Shown: positions 43,396 through 51,476 of the stretch, one piece after another
Layout: every line of letters begins with the position of its first letter
Position numbering within the stretch: position 1 is the stretch's first letter
Source: an uncultured Candidatus Melainabacteria bacterium
Lineage (GTDB): Bacteria; Cyanobacteriota; Vampirovibrionia; Gastranaerophilales; Gastranaerophilaceae
Assembly: GCA_934693165.1 (NCBI GenBank)
Contig: CAKUUX010000005.1
Location: 1-64,000, forward strand
Direction of reading: 5' to 3'
Length of the DNA stretch: 64,000 nt
Translations under genes and position numbers: made by a program
Notes under the pieces: model-generated
Databases searched by the model: none
Told to the model about the DNA's origin: nothing
The model's input: the letters and a program-made list of their open reading frames with translations, nothing else

Positions 43396-43926
43396 AATTC
43401 TGAAAAACTAACAATCACAATAGAAAAAATGACATCAAAAGATGTTGATGAAATTTTTAAGATAGAAGAAGAAACATATGGCGCACACCACTGGTCAAAA
43501 GATTCTTTCTACTCTGAGGTTTCAAATAATATAGCTAGATACTATATTGCCCGTACAGAAGACGGCACAGCTGTAGGCTATATTGGAAGTTGGTTCATTA
43601 TAGAAGAAGCTCACATAACAAATGTTTCTGTATCACCTAAATATAGACGAAATTCTATTGGAGAAGCTCTTTTATACCACGTAATAAAACAATGTTACGA
43701 AGAAATGGTAAAATATATTACACTTGAAGTTAGAGTTTCAAACGAACCTGCCATAAACTTATACAAAAAATACACTTTCTCATCACTTGGTTGCCGAAAA
43801 AAATATTATCAAGATAATAATGAAGACGCATTAATTATGTGGACAGAAAATATTTTTTGGGATAAATTTAAAGTGAAGTTTTTAGAAAACGAAAAAGAAT
43901 TAAATTCACGAATTAATATATTATGA
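43393..43926 (+). CDS. rimI: RimI-like ribosomal protein acetyltransferase
   Basis: A 177-residue GNAT enzyme resembling RimI, which acetylates the N-terminus of S18. Motif A is HITNVSVSPKYRRNSIGEALLYHVI (acetyl-CoA pyrophosphate loop around RRNSIGEAL, a variant of R-x-x-G-x-G), and VSNEPAINLYKKYTFSSLGCRKKYY is motif B with the tyrosine typical of RimI. C-terminal extension of about 25 residues. It overlaps bioY by four bases (ATGA), so they form a two-gene unit. Confidence 0.85.
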   Translation: MNSEKLTITIEKMTSKDVDEIFKIEEETYGAHHWSKDSFYSEVSNNIARYYIARTEDGTAVGYIGSWFIIEEAHITNVSVSPKYRRNSIGEALLYHVIKQCYEEMVKYITLEVRVSNEPAINLYKKYTFSSLGCRKKYYQDNNEDALIMWTENIFWDKFKVKFLENEKELNSRINIL

Positions 43927-44579
43927 AAAGACCTGAAAACCAGTTAGAAATATTTAAATACAAAGGAGAACCAATCAGAATAACTCTTGGAACAATAGTT
44001 ATGATTGGAATTTGTACATTTCTAATTGTAATTGCGACATTCACACAGGTAAAAATTCCACACTTTTTGAGTGCAACAGGCAACTTAAATATTGGAGAAG
44101 GTCTGATAAATGATACTAACGGATATTTGTACATTCCTCAAATACCAGTAATTCTTTTCATTGCAGGCTTAATGGGTAGAATTTTTGGAACATTATCAGT
44201 CCTTGTATATATCGCAATAGGATTATTTTTCTATCCGATTTTTGCACTCGGTGGTGGTCTAAAATACGTTTTAGCTTTTAATTTTGGATACATACTAGCT
44301 TATGTCCCTGCAGTATTTTTAACAGGAACAATTTTAAATCACGGATATTCTATAAAAAACGTGTTAAAAGCAACAGTAATTGGGGTTTTAACAATTCACG
44401 TAATTGGTATTTTATATACAGCTTTTATATCAATCATTAGTTCTGGTGATGATTTGAGTATATTTGGAACAATCGTTGCACAAAGTGGATGGAAAATTCT
44501 TTACGATTTAATTTTCAGCTGTATCTCAATATATATGGCGAATGTAACTAAAAAAATTCTTTGGTTAATTATGTGTTAA
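43923..44579 (+). CDS. bioY: Biotin transporter substrate-binding subunit BioY
   Basis: A 218-residue membrane protein with about six helices. GRIFGTLSVLVYIAIGLFFYPIFALGGGL and LAFNFGYILAYVPAVFLTG match the conserved BioY segments. BioY captures biotin and works alone or with the ECF ATPases; no ecfA/T genes are present here. No BirA box or riboswitch is evident, because it is translated from the rimI-like transcript. The N-terminal 30 residues before the first helix are longer than usual. Confidence 0.88.
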   Translation: MKRPENQLEIFKYKGEPIRITLGTIVMIGICTFLIVIATFTQVKIPHFLSATGNLNIGEGLINDTNGYLYIPQIPVILFIAGLMGRIFGTLSVLVYIAIGLFFYPIFALGGGLKYVLAFNFGYILAYVPAVFLTGTILNHGYSIKNVLKATVIGVLTIHVIGILYTAFISIISSGDDLSIFGTIVAQSGWKILYDLIFSCISIYMANVTKKILWLIMC

Positions 44580-44670
44580 TTTAAAATTTCTTAACATTTA
44601 TACATTTTTTAGCAATTTATTTTTTTACGGTCATTAAATAAGCATAAGGTTAAATAAAGGAGATTACGAC

Positions 44671-44826
44671 ATGGCATTAGTAGAAGTTCAACACAAAACA
44701 GAATCAAAATTAAAAAACAATGATGAATTTACACAATATTTAAAAAGCCAATGTTTAAAAACAACATTTAATGGTATCGAAGTTGATTCATTTGCTTGGT
44801 ACAAGAAAATGTTAGGTATTAAATAA
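44671..44826 (+). CDS. Small hypothetical protein (51 residues)
   Basis: A 51-residue soluble, charged protein (MALVEVQHKTESKLKNNDEF...) ending WYKKMLGIK. Support is an ideal AAAGGAG ribosome site 8 bases before the ATG and a strong terminator 25 bases after the stop. No family recognised, no membrane segment. Located between bioY and the convergent LD-carboxypeptidase gene. Confidence 0.6.
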   Translation: MALVEVQHKTESKLKNNDEFTQYLKSQCLKTTFNGIEVDSFAWYKKMLGIK

Positions 44827-44848
44827 CTATAAAAACAAAACAATATTA

Positions 44849-44882
44849 AAAAAGGTTGGAGCAAAAACTTCAACCTTTTTTA
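44849..44882. terminator. Bidirectional terminator
   Basis: AAAGGTTG (44851-44858) pairs with CAACCTTT (44871-44878), flanked by A and T runs; serves the 51-residue gene and the convergent LD-carboxypeptidase gene. Confidence 0.85.
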
Positions 44883-45779
44883 TTTGTTATAAATAATAAA
44901 TTTGCCGTCTTTTATTTCAGAACTTGCACCATAAGGTACAGTTATTTTTTTCTTGTTATGAGTAATTCTAAAATCGCCTAACACTGCTATATTTAAATCA
45001 GTAGCGAATTCCTCAAGAACCTCTTTCAAATCATGAGTATTTTCTATATCCAAAAATTCACCTAAAATCAAACCTTTTATATTTTGTCTAAATTTAGGAA
45101 TATTAGAAAGTTGTGTTAGCATTTTATCAATTTTATAAACAGGTTCATTCAAATCTTCGATAAAAAATATAAAATCTTCATTTGGAATAAAATCAATTCC
45201 ACAAAGAGAAACAATTGTTGAAAGATTTCCACCGAAAGTAATTCCTTTGGCATTTTTATTATTTGATAAACCTTTTTGAAACGGCAAATATTCTAAGATA
45301 TTATCTTGAGTTAGGACATCAAAACAATTTTCAAAAGTTTCGATATCACCTTCATCTGAGCCAAAATCACCCAAACACATTGGACCTGAATATGTAATCA
45401 AACCAGCCTTTTTTAAAAACATAGCAGATAATGCTGTAATATCAGAATATCCGATAAAAATTTTAGGGTTGTTTCTAATTATGTCATAATCAATTTTATT
45501 GATTAATCTAATTGCACCATAACCCCCACGCATACAGAAAATAGCGTTAATATTTTTATCCAAAAACATTTTGTGCAATTGCTCAATTTTAACACCATCT
45601 TCGCCTGCCAAATATCTTTTTTTATCATAGAGATTTTCTGCTAAAACGACACGGAAACCTTTGTTTTCGAAATATAAAACAGCTTTTTTAAGAGCTTCTT
45701 CTGATTTTAAATTTCCAGAAGTCGCCACAATTCCGATTGTATCGCCTTTTTTTAATTTTTCAGGTTTAATTAAATTCAT
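44880..45779 (-). CDS. LD-carboxypeptidase (peptidase S66 family)
   Basis: A 299-residue LdcA-like serine peptidase when started at ATG 45777-45779 (MNLIKPEKLKKGDTIGIVATSG, the usual family start); an upstream in-frame ATG adds 14 residues lying over the dnaX promoter. The nucleophile is S112 in GYSDITA and MRGGYGAIRL precedes it. It removes D-Ala from tetrapeptides in peptidoglycan recycling, in the cytoplasm. The downstream Glu-His pair of the S66 triad is expected in FIEDLNE and FRITHN. Divergent from dnaX, sharing the 40-base promoter region. Confidence 0.85.
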   Translation of the reverse strand: MNLIKPEKLKKGDTIGIVATSGNLKSEEALKKAVLYFENKGFRVVLAENLYDKKRYLAGEDGVKIEQLHKMFLDKNINAIFCMRGGYGAIRLINKIDYDIIRNNPKIFIGYSDITALSAMFLKKAGLITYSGPMCLGDFGSDEGDIETFENCFDVLTQDNILEYLPFQKGLSNNKNAKGITFGGNLSTIVSLCGIDFIPNEDFIFFIEDLNEPVYKIDKMLTQLSNIPKFRQNIKGLILGEFLDIENTHDLKEVLEEFATDLNIAVLGDFRITHNKKKITVPYGASSEIKDGKFIIYNK

Positions 45780-45807
45780 AATTACACAAATTTCAAATCT
45801 CTTACGA

Positions 45808-45822
45808 TATAATATTATCATG
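45808..45822 (+). promoter_or_regulatory. Leaderless promoter of dnaX
   Basis: TATAAT (45808-45813) six bases before ATG 45820-45822, without a Shine-Dalgarno. The overlapping minus-strand TATTAT (45809-45814) gives the divergent LD-carboxypeptidase gene a -10 in the same palindrome ATAATATTAT. Confidence 0.6.
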
Positions 45823-47742
45823 AACGAAAAATATGTACCTTTATATAGAAAATATAGACCACAAACATTGGAAGAAGTTGTAGGTCAAGAACATATTAAA
45901 AAAGCTTTAACAAACGCAATTGAGCTAAACAAAATTGCGCATGCTTACTTGTTCACAGGGCCAAGAGGAACAGGTAAAACTTCAAGCGCAAGAATTTTGG
46001 CTAAATCATTAAACTGTAAAAATGGACCAACCGTAAAACCTTGTGGCAAATGCGAAAGCTGTATTGATATCACGAATTCAACACCAGTTGACGTTATAGA
46101 AATTGATGCTGCAAGTAATAGAAAAGTTGAAGATGCCCAAAACATTTTGGAAAAAATCCAATACGTGCCAGTAAACGGCAAATATAAAATTTACATTATA
46201 GACGAAGTTCACATGCTTTCAAATACTGCCTTTAATGCTCTTTTGAAAACATTGGAAGAACCACCAGAAAACGTTATTTTTATTCTTGCAACAACAGAAC
46301 CTCAAAAGGTCTTGGATACAATTAAGAGCCGTTGCCAAAGATTTGATTTCAAACGTATTACGACAGAAGATATCGTAAAACATCTTGAATATATTTCTAA
46401 ACAAGAAGGTATAAATATTGAAAAAGAAGCGCTTTATGCAATTGCTAAAAATTCAGCAGGAGGAATGAGAGATTCTATTTCACTTTTAGACCAGTTGAGC
46501 GTACTTGGAACAACAACAGCAATTACTGTTGACGATATCAATTCATTGTTGGGTAGAATTTCTTTTGACTTGCTTTTAGAGATTTCAAAAACTATTGTTG
46601 AAAGCAATCCTCAAGAAGCAATCACTATCTTGGAAAAGATTTATAATTCAGGTAATGAACCTTCTCAAATTTTGTTGAATATGCTTGAATTTTTCAAAAA
46701 CGCATTGTTGGTAAAAACTTGCGAAAAGAATATTGCAATTGAATTAACACAATATAATGATGCTCAAATTAAAGCTATTTCGCCTCTTGTAGAGGATTTA
46801 GAAAAACATCAAATTGTATTTTTAATAGAAAAAATTTCTAATTACTTAAAAGAACTAAAAACAAGTACAACTCCTCATCTTTGGTTAGAAGTTGCATTAA
46901 TAGATTTGGCAAATTTAACAGAAAATACAAAACTTTTAGATTTGCAGGAAAGATTATCAAGATTAGAAAACGGAGAGGTAAAAGTTTCTGCGACACCGAC
47001 AGCTTATAAAACAGCACCAATGCCAACAATGAAACCTATTATGAAACCTCAACCAAAGGTTGAAACACCAAAACCTGAAATAAAAGAAGAAATCAAACAG
47101 GAAACAGTCACAGAAGAACCAAAAGTTGAAGAAACAAAGGCAGAAGAAAAACCACAAATGGAAGATTTTTCGCCAATGCCAAAATCACAAAGTCAACCAA
47201 CTTCAAGTTCAAATATTTCAGAATTATGGCATACACTTATCAGTAATGTACAAAGCTCAGCAACACAAGCTTTGCTAAAACTTGCAACACCAGTAATGAT
47301 TACACCTGAAAAAATTATTATTACGTTTAAAAGTGACGCATTGGTAAGCAAATTCAATGATGTTAGTAAAAAGCAATCACTTGTTGATGCATGCGATACT
47401 TTGTTCTCTCAATCAGGTTCAAACGTAATCGTTAGAATGCCTTTACCTGATGACGGAAAACTTTCTGCATCAGCACAACCTGTTCAAGTTGAAAAAAAAA
47501 ATCCTGAACCAAAAGCAGTAGCAAAAGAAATTGAACAGAAGAAAGAAATAAAACCTCAACCTAAAAAGGAAGTTGAAACTGCCCCAATAAAAGAAAAACC
47601 TAATACAGAAGAAAAAAAAGAAAACTCTGATAATACAAATAAAGAAGAGAAGAATGACGGAAAAAATTCTGTAGATAAGACATTGCTTTCTGATCAGGTA
47701 AAAATGGTTGTACAACTATTTGATGGAAAAGAAATACTTTAA
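45820..47742 (+). CDS. dnaX: DNA polymerase III subunit gamma/tau
   Basis: A 640-residue clamp-loader ATPase when started at ATG 45820 (MNEKYVPLYRKYRPQTLEEVVGQ, the conserved DnaX start); 53 extra N-terminal codons are antisense to the neighbouring gene and rejected. Walker A GPRGTGKT (47-54), zinc module C66/C75/C78/C81, and Walker B IIDEVHML (127-134). Domain III follows to about 365. A Pro/Lys/Glu-rich linker precedes a second folded domain (about 460-530), then a Lys/Glu-rich tail. A run of ten A residues at 47492-47501 falls in this tail and could allow slippage, with stop codons soon after in both alternative frames. Confidence 0.96.
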   Translation: MNEKYVPLYRKYRPQTLEEVVGQEHIKKALTNAIELNKIAHAYLFTGPRGTGKTSSARILAKSLNCKNGPTVKPCGKCESCIDITNSTPVDVIEIDAASNRKVEDAQNILEKIQYVPVNGKYKIYIIDEVHMLSNTAFNALLKTLEEPPENVIFILATTEPQKVLDTIKSRCQRFDFKRITTEDIVKHLEYISKQEGINIEKEALYAIAKNSAGGMRDSISLLDQLSVLGTTTAITVDDINSLLGRISFDLLLEISKTIVESNPQEAITILEKIYNSGNEPSQILLNMLEFFKNALLVKTCEKNIAIELTQYNDAQIKAISPLVEDLEKHQIVFLIEKISNYLKELKTSTTPHLWLEVALIDLANLTENTKLLDLQERLSRLENGEVKVSATPTAYKTAPMPTMKPIMKPQPKVETPKPEIKEEIKQETVTEEPKVEETKAEEKPQMEDFSPMPKSQSQPTSSSNISELWHTLISNVQSSATQALLKLATPVMITPEKIIITFKSDALVSKFNDVSKKQSLVDACDTLFSQSGSNVIVRMPLPDDGKLSASAQPVQVEKKNPEPKAVAKEIEQKKEIKPQPKKEVETAPIKEKPNTEEKKENSDNTNKEEKNDGKNSVDKTLLSDQVKMVVQLFDGKEIL

Positions 47743-48387
47743 TTTAACAAATGTTAAATTAGACATAAAATTTTGTTATAAAACTTTAAAAGGGTGGCAC
47801 ATAATACATGTAATCAAATACTTTTACCTACCCTTTATCCGATATTCTTCTTGCCGTTGCCCAAATCTATTGACACGGCTTTTTTGTTGAAAACTTTTTA
47901 AATTTCTCCTCTATATAGATGAGGTGGGCATGGGGAAATGTAGTATCTTTGGGATGTAGAAATAAATACTACAAATACATATCCCAAAATATATGCCGAT
48001 AAATAGCAAAAGTAATATGTTTTGGAGTACCGTTAAAACTTAACGGTAAATAGAAATGCGTTAAGCAGGTGTTAAGTATGGAATCATACAGGTTTATCAA
48101 GGCTTAGGCTCTTTACCCTCGCCCATTGATGGGAGAGGAAATACGTTAGTCGGTGTTGCTGGTGTTGGCTTTGCGAAGGCAAAGACAAGCAGAGCAACAC
48201 TACGTGACCACCGTTTGCAATCTTTGATTGCACAGGTGGAACTGACGATATTTTGGTGAGGACTTATGTTAAAATTAACCCTCATCTGTCTTTCAGACAT
48301 CTTCTCCCATTACATTGGGAGAAGCATTATTCTTTACCCTGAACTTGTTTGTTGTATAATTTTTTCATAAGTATATAGAGGTAGAAA
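47743..48387. other. Hairpin-rich intergenic region between dnaX and metG
   Basis: No gene; a 67-codon minus-strand frame at 48097-48300 follows from the repeats and is rejected. AATTTAAC/GTTAAATT just after dnaX (47743-47762) may be a weak terminator. From 48115 on a series of hairpins follows (see the separate entry). The last 40 bases hold TATAAT (48355-48360), the likely metG promoter. Confidence 0.5.
48115..48325. repeat. Array of consecutive hairpins (REP-like)
   Basis: Five stem-loops in a row: CCTCgCCCAT/ATGGGaGAGG (48117-48138); an outer GTGTTGCT/AGCAACAC arm pair enclosing GGCTTTGC/GGCAAAG (about 48153-48204); CCACC..TGCAATC/GATTGCA..GGTGG (48209-48240); TGTC/GACA (about 48286-48298); and CTTCTCCCA/TGGGAGAAG (48301-48324). 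The last resembles the widespread CCCTCATC...CTTCTCCC...GGGAGAAG type of intergenic repeat. Confidence 0.6.
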
Positions 48388-49944
48388 ATGGAAAAATTTT
48401 ATTTAACAACTGCGATAGATTACGTTAATGGAGCTCCTCACATTGGGCACGCTTACGAAAAAATTCTTACTGACGTAATCGCTAGACATTTCAAAAAAAG
48501 ATGTAATGATTTGTACTTTTTATCAGGTACAGACGAACACGGTATAAAAATTCAAAAAACTGCAGCTTCTAAAGGTATCACACCAAAAGAACTTTGCGAC
48601 AACAATGCAAAATCTTTCACTGATACTTGGAAACTTTTAGATATTAACTACAACAAATTCATCAGAACAACTAACGATTATCACGAAAAAGCTGTTCAAC
48701 TAATTTTCAAAAAACTTGTTGAACAAGGTGATATCTACAAACATTCTTACACAGGTTTATACTGCCAAGGTTGTGAATGTTTCTTAAACGAAAAAGATTT
48801 AACAGAAGACGGACTTTGTCCTGACCACTTAAAGAAACCAGAAGTTGTTTCAGAAGAAAACTATTTCTTCAAATTAACAAAATACAAAGACGCAATTATT
48901 AAACATCTCAAAGAAAATCCTGATTTTATCATCCCATCATTTAGAGCAAACGAAGTTCTAAACCAACTAGAAGATATTCAAGATATTTCTGTATCACGTT
49001 CAATTTCAAACGTAACTTGGGGTATTCCTGTTCTTGGCGATTCTGAACAAGTTATCTATGTATGGATTGACGCTTTATCAAACTATATTACAGCTCTTGG
49101 TTACACTCCTGAAAGCCAAGATGAAAACTTCAAAAAATATTGGCCAGCTGATTTACAAGTTATCGGTAAAGATATTCTTAAATTCCACAGTATTTACTGG
49201 TTAGCAATACTTATGGCATTAGATTTGCCATTACCAAAACACATTTTAGCTCACGGTTGGATTACAATTGACGAAACTAAAATGTCAAAATCTTTGGGTA
49301 ACGTAATTGCCCCTGCTGATATTTTAAACAACTTTGAACTTCAAAACGCAGATGCTCTTCGTTACTATATGGCAACAGCTGCTCCTTGTGGTAAAGACGG
49401 CAACTACTCTGACGTTGATTTCAAAGAAAAAGTTAATGCTCATTTAGCAAACTCTATGGGAAATCTTTTAAATAGAACGCTTTCAATGCTTGTTAAATAT
49501 TTTGACGGCGAAGTAAAAGAAGAATTCCAAGTTAATGACGATATTCTAAACATCACTAAAAACACAATTGACAGAGTAAAATATCACTTTGATAATTACG
49601 AAATTCAAGAAGCTGCATTAGCAATTATGAGTCTTGTTGACGCAACAAACAAATTCGTAACTGACAATGCTCCTTGGACTTTAGCAAAAGAAGAAAAAAT
49701 GACAGAATGTGGTTCTGTTCTAAGAACAGTTCTTGAGGTTATGTGCACAGTTGCATCACTAATTGAACCTTTCTGTCCTAACATCGCTAAAAGTATGGCA
49801 GAACAATTATCTTATGATATCAATACAAAATATGATGATTTTAAATTCGATAATATCAAAAACGGTAAATTAATCGAAAAAGACCAAATTACACCAGTAT
49901 TTTTAAGAATTGATAGCGAATTTGCTGACAAATCAAAAAAATAA
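48388..49944 (+). CDS. metG: Methionyl-tRNA synthetase
   Basis: A 518-residue class I synthetase charging tRNA-Met. HIGH motif 18-21 (PHIGHAYEKI), zinc knuckle CQGCECFLNE...CPDH, LDIWVDA-type YVWIDALSNYI, and KMSKSLGN (about 298-305). The anticodon-binding domain fills the last 170 residues; the C-terminal EMAP/Trbp111-like dimerisation domain seen in many bacteria is absent. AGAGG precedes the ATG. Confidence 0.97.
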   Translation: MEKFYLTTAIDYVNGAPHIGHAYEKILTDVIARHFKKRCNDLYFLSGTDEHGIKIQKTAASKGITPKELCDNNAKSFTDTWKLLDINYNKFIRTTNDYHEKAVQLIFKKLVEQGDIYKHSYTGLYCQGCECFLNEKDLTEDGLCPDHLKKPEVVSEENYFFKLTKYKDAIIKHLKENPDFIIPSFRANEVLNQLEDIQDISVSRSISNVTWGIPVLGDSEQVIYVWIDALSNYITALGYTPESQDENFKKYWPADLQVIGKDILKFHSIYWLAILMALDLPLPKHILAHGWITIDETKMSKSLGNVIAPADILNNFELQNADALRYYMATAAPCGKDGNYSDVDFKEKVNAHLANSMGNLLNRTLSMLVKYFDGEVKEEFQVNDDILNITKNTIDRVKYHFDNYEIQEAALAIMSLVDATNKFVTDNAPWTLAKEEKMTECGSVLRTVLEVMCTVASLIEPFCPNIAKSMAEQLSYDINTKYDDFKFDNIKNGKLIEKDQITPVFLRIDSEFADKSKK

Positions 49945-49965
49945 AAAATACTAGCAATAAAACAT

Positions 49966-50009
49966 AAAAAAAATCCTTTTAAGAAATGTGAAATTAAAAG
50001 GATTTTTTT
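49966..50009 (+). terminator. Terminator after metG
   Basis: AAATCCTTTT (49971-49980) pairs with AAAAGGATTT (49996-50005); 15-base loop; T7 follows. Confidence 0.8.
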
Positions 50010-50065
50010 ATTGTAAAAAGATGAAAAAAGTGCTATCTTTATAGTATAAGATTAGGGGTTTATAT

Positions 50066-51403
50066 ATGACAGAAATTAACATTTACTCAGCTGGGGACAA
50101 CAGCAAAAAAACTCAAGCAAAAAAACAAACAAGACAAGCATCAAATCAACTTCCAGAAATAGAAATTTTTGCTGGAAAATCTGAAGGTTCTGGCACACCT
50201 TACAAGCCAAAAGAAAGTAAATTACCTTCAATATTTGATGATAACAGTTTTAAACCAAAAGAAATCAAGATAAAGAATGATACTCCACCCGTTCCACTTA
50301 TTGATGGAAAAATGCGTTTGAAATATACAGAACAAACGACTTTGGGTATATTTAAAGGCTTAAGCCAAAGACGAGTTTCGCAACAAAATACAGAAAAACT
50401 TATGCAAACTATACATACGTTAGACCCTAAGAGTTATAAATTTGCATTTCAAGTTTTTGCAAATTCTGGATATAGCTTACCAGAAATGGTTATGAATACT
50501 AAACATTTGTCAGAAGCTCAAAAAAAGCAATGTTTACAACACATGGTAAATGTTGGCAAAGATGTTGCAAACTACAACAAACAACGTTCTGATGATGTTA
50601 TTCCAAAAATGCAAGATTTAGTAAAAAAATATGATTCTAAAAAAGGTTTACCTGAAGTTGACCAAAAACGTTTAGCTGCAGATTTCAAAAAAATTGTTAA
50701 CCGTTCTGATACAACACAAACAAGAAGACCAAGACCTAACGGAAAAATAGACATACCATTTAGACAAGGACAAACTGGTGATTGCTGGTTATTAGCAGGT
50801 ATTCAATCATTATCAATGACTCCTCAAGGTAAAAAAGTTCTTGATAACGCTGTAAAAGTTGACAAACAAGGTAACGCAACGGTTACATTGAAAGGTGTTG
50901 GAAAAACTTATACAGTTACAGCTAGAGATTTGAAATGCTCAAATGAACTATCAAGTGGAGATTCAGACGTAAGAGCATTGGAAATCGCCATGGATAGATA
51001 TTTTAGAGAAACGGTTCCAGACGGAAAAGCTGATATTGACGGAAACTACGTAGGAAAAGCTCTTGAACTTCTTGGCGATCCTGATCACACAAGTACTGCA
51101 GTAGGTTCTTTTGGTGTACAAAGTATGATTGACTATATCCAAGGAAACGGTATGAGTGGTAGAGCTGCCGTTACTGGTATGACTCCTGATGTTGATACTA
51201 ATGGAATGGGTGCAACTGACGCAAAAACAGGTGAAGAAGTTCACATCTATAACGCTCACGCATACTCTGTAAAGAATGTAGATGATAAAAATATTTATCT
51301 TGTTAACCCACATGACACGTCAAAAACAATTAAGTTACCTCTAAAGAGTTATTTAGAAAAATTCAATATGATAGCGCTTTCAGATGTAAGAAGTTTAAAA
51401 TAA
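50066..51403 (+). CDS. Calpain-type (C2) cysteine protease
   Basis: A 445-residue protein. Residues about 230-440 form a papain-like calpain core: nucleophile C240 in GQTGDCWLLAGIQSL, H398 in NAHAYSV and N414 in LVNPHD, with the C2-family spacing. The first 230 residues are Lys/Gln/Pro-rich, with a helical region (TLGIFKGLSQRRVSQQ..., LMQTIHTLDPKSYKFAFQVFANSG) that could act as an inhibitory or targeting domain. No signal peptide. Calpains cleave substrates at few sites to regulate them; bacterial members are scattered. A TATAAG -10 (50045-50050) and AGGGGT site precede the ATG. Confidence 0.85.
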   Translation: MTEINIYSAGDNSKKTQAKKQTRQASNQLPEIEIFAGKSEGSGTPYKPKESKLPSIFDDNSFKPKEIKIKNDTPPVPLIDGKMRLKYTEQTTLGIFKGLSQRRVSQQNTEKLMQTIHTLDPKSYKFAFQVFANSGYSLPEMVMNTKHLSEAQKKQCLQHMVNVGKDVANYNKQRSDDVIPKMQDLVKKYDSKKGLPEVDQKRLAADFKKIVNRSDTTQTRRPRPNGKIDIPFRQGQTGDCWLLAGIQSLSMTPQGKKVLDNAVKVDKQGNATVTLKGVGKTYTVTARDLKCSNELSSGDSDVRALEIAMDRYFRETVPDGKADIDGNYVGKALELLGDPDHTSTAVGSFGVQSMIDYIQGNGMSGRAAVTGMTPDVDTNGMGATDAKTGEEVHIYNAHAYSVKNVDDKNIYLVNPHDTSKTIKLPLKSYLEKFNMIALSDVRSLK

Positions 51404-51425
51404 AAAAGAAAAACAAAATAAAACG

Positions 51426-51453
51426 AAAAAGTGGCGAAGCCAAAGGCTTCGCC
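51426..51453 (-). terminator. Terminator of phosphohexomutase gene
   Basis: Perfect GGCGAAGCC/GGCTTCGCC stem (51433-51453), three-base loop, followed on the minus strand by ACTTTTTCG. Confidence 0.85.
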
Positions 51454-51476
51454 GCATATAATATTCAATTTATCAA

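Noticed and set aside
43923..44579. Riboswitch or BirA box controlling bioY
   Set aside because: bioY overlaps the rimI-like gene and has no separate leader, and no BirA palindrome was seen.
45661..45819. N-terminal extension of dnaX
   Set aside because: The extra 53 codons are antisense to the LD-carboxypeptidase gene and precede the promoter; the conserved DnaX start is at 45820.
48097..48300. 67-codon minus-strand frame
   Set aside because: It lies wholly within the hairpin array and reflects open repeat sequence rather than a gene.
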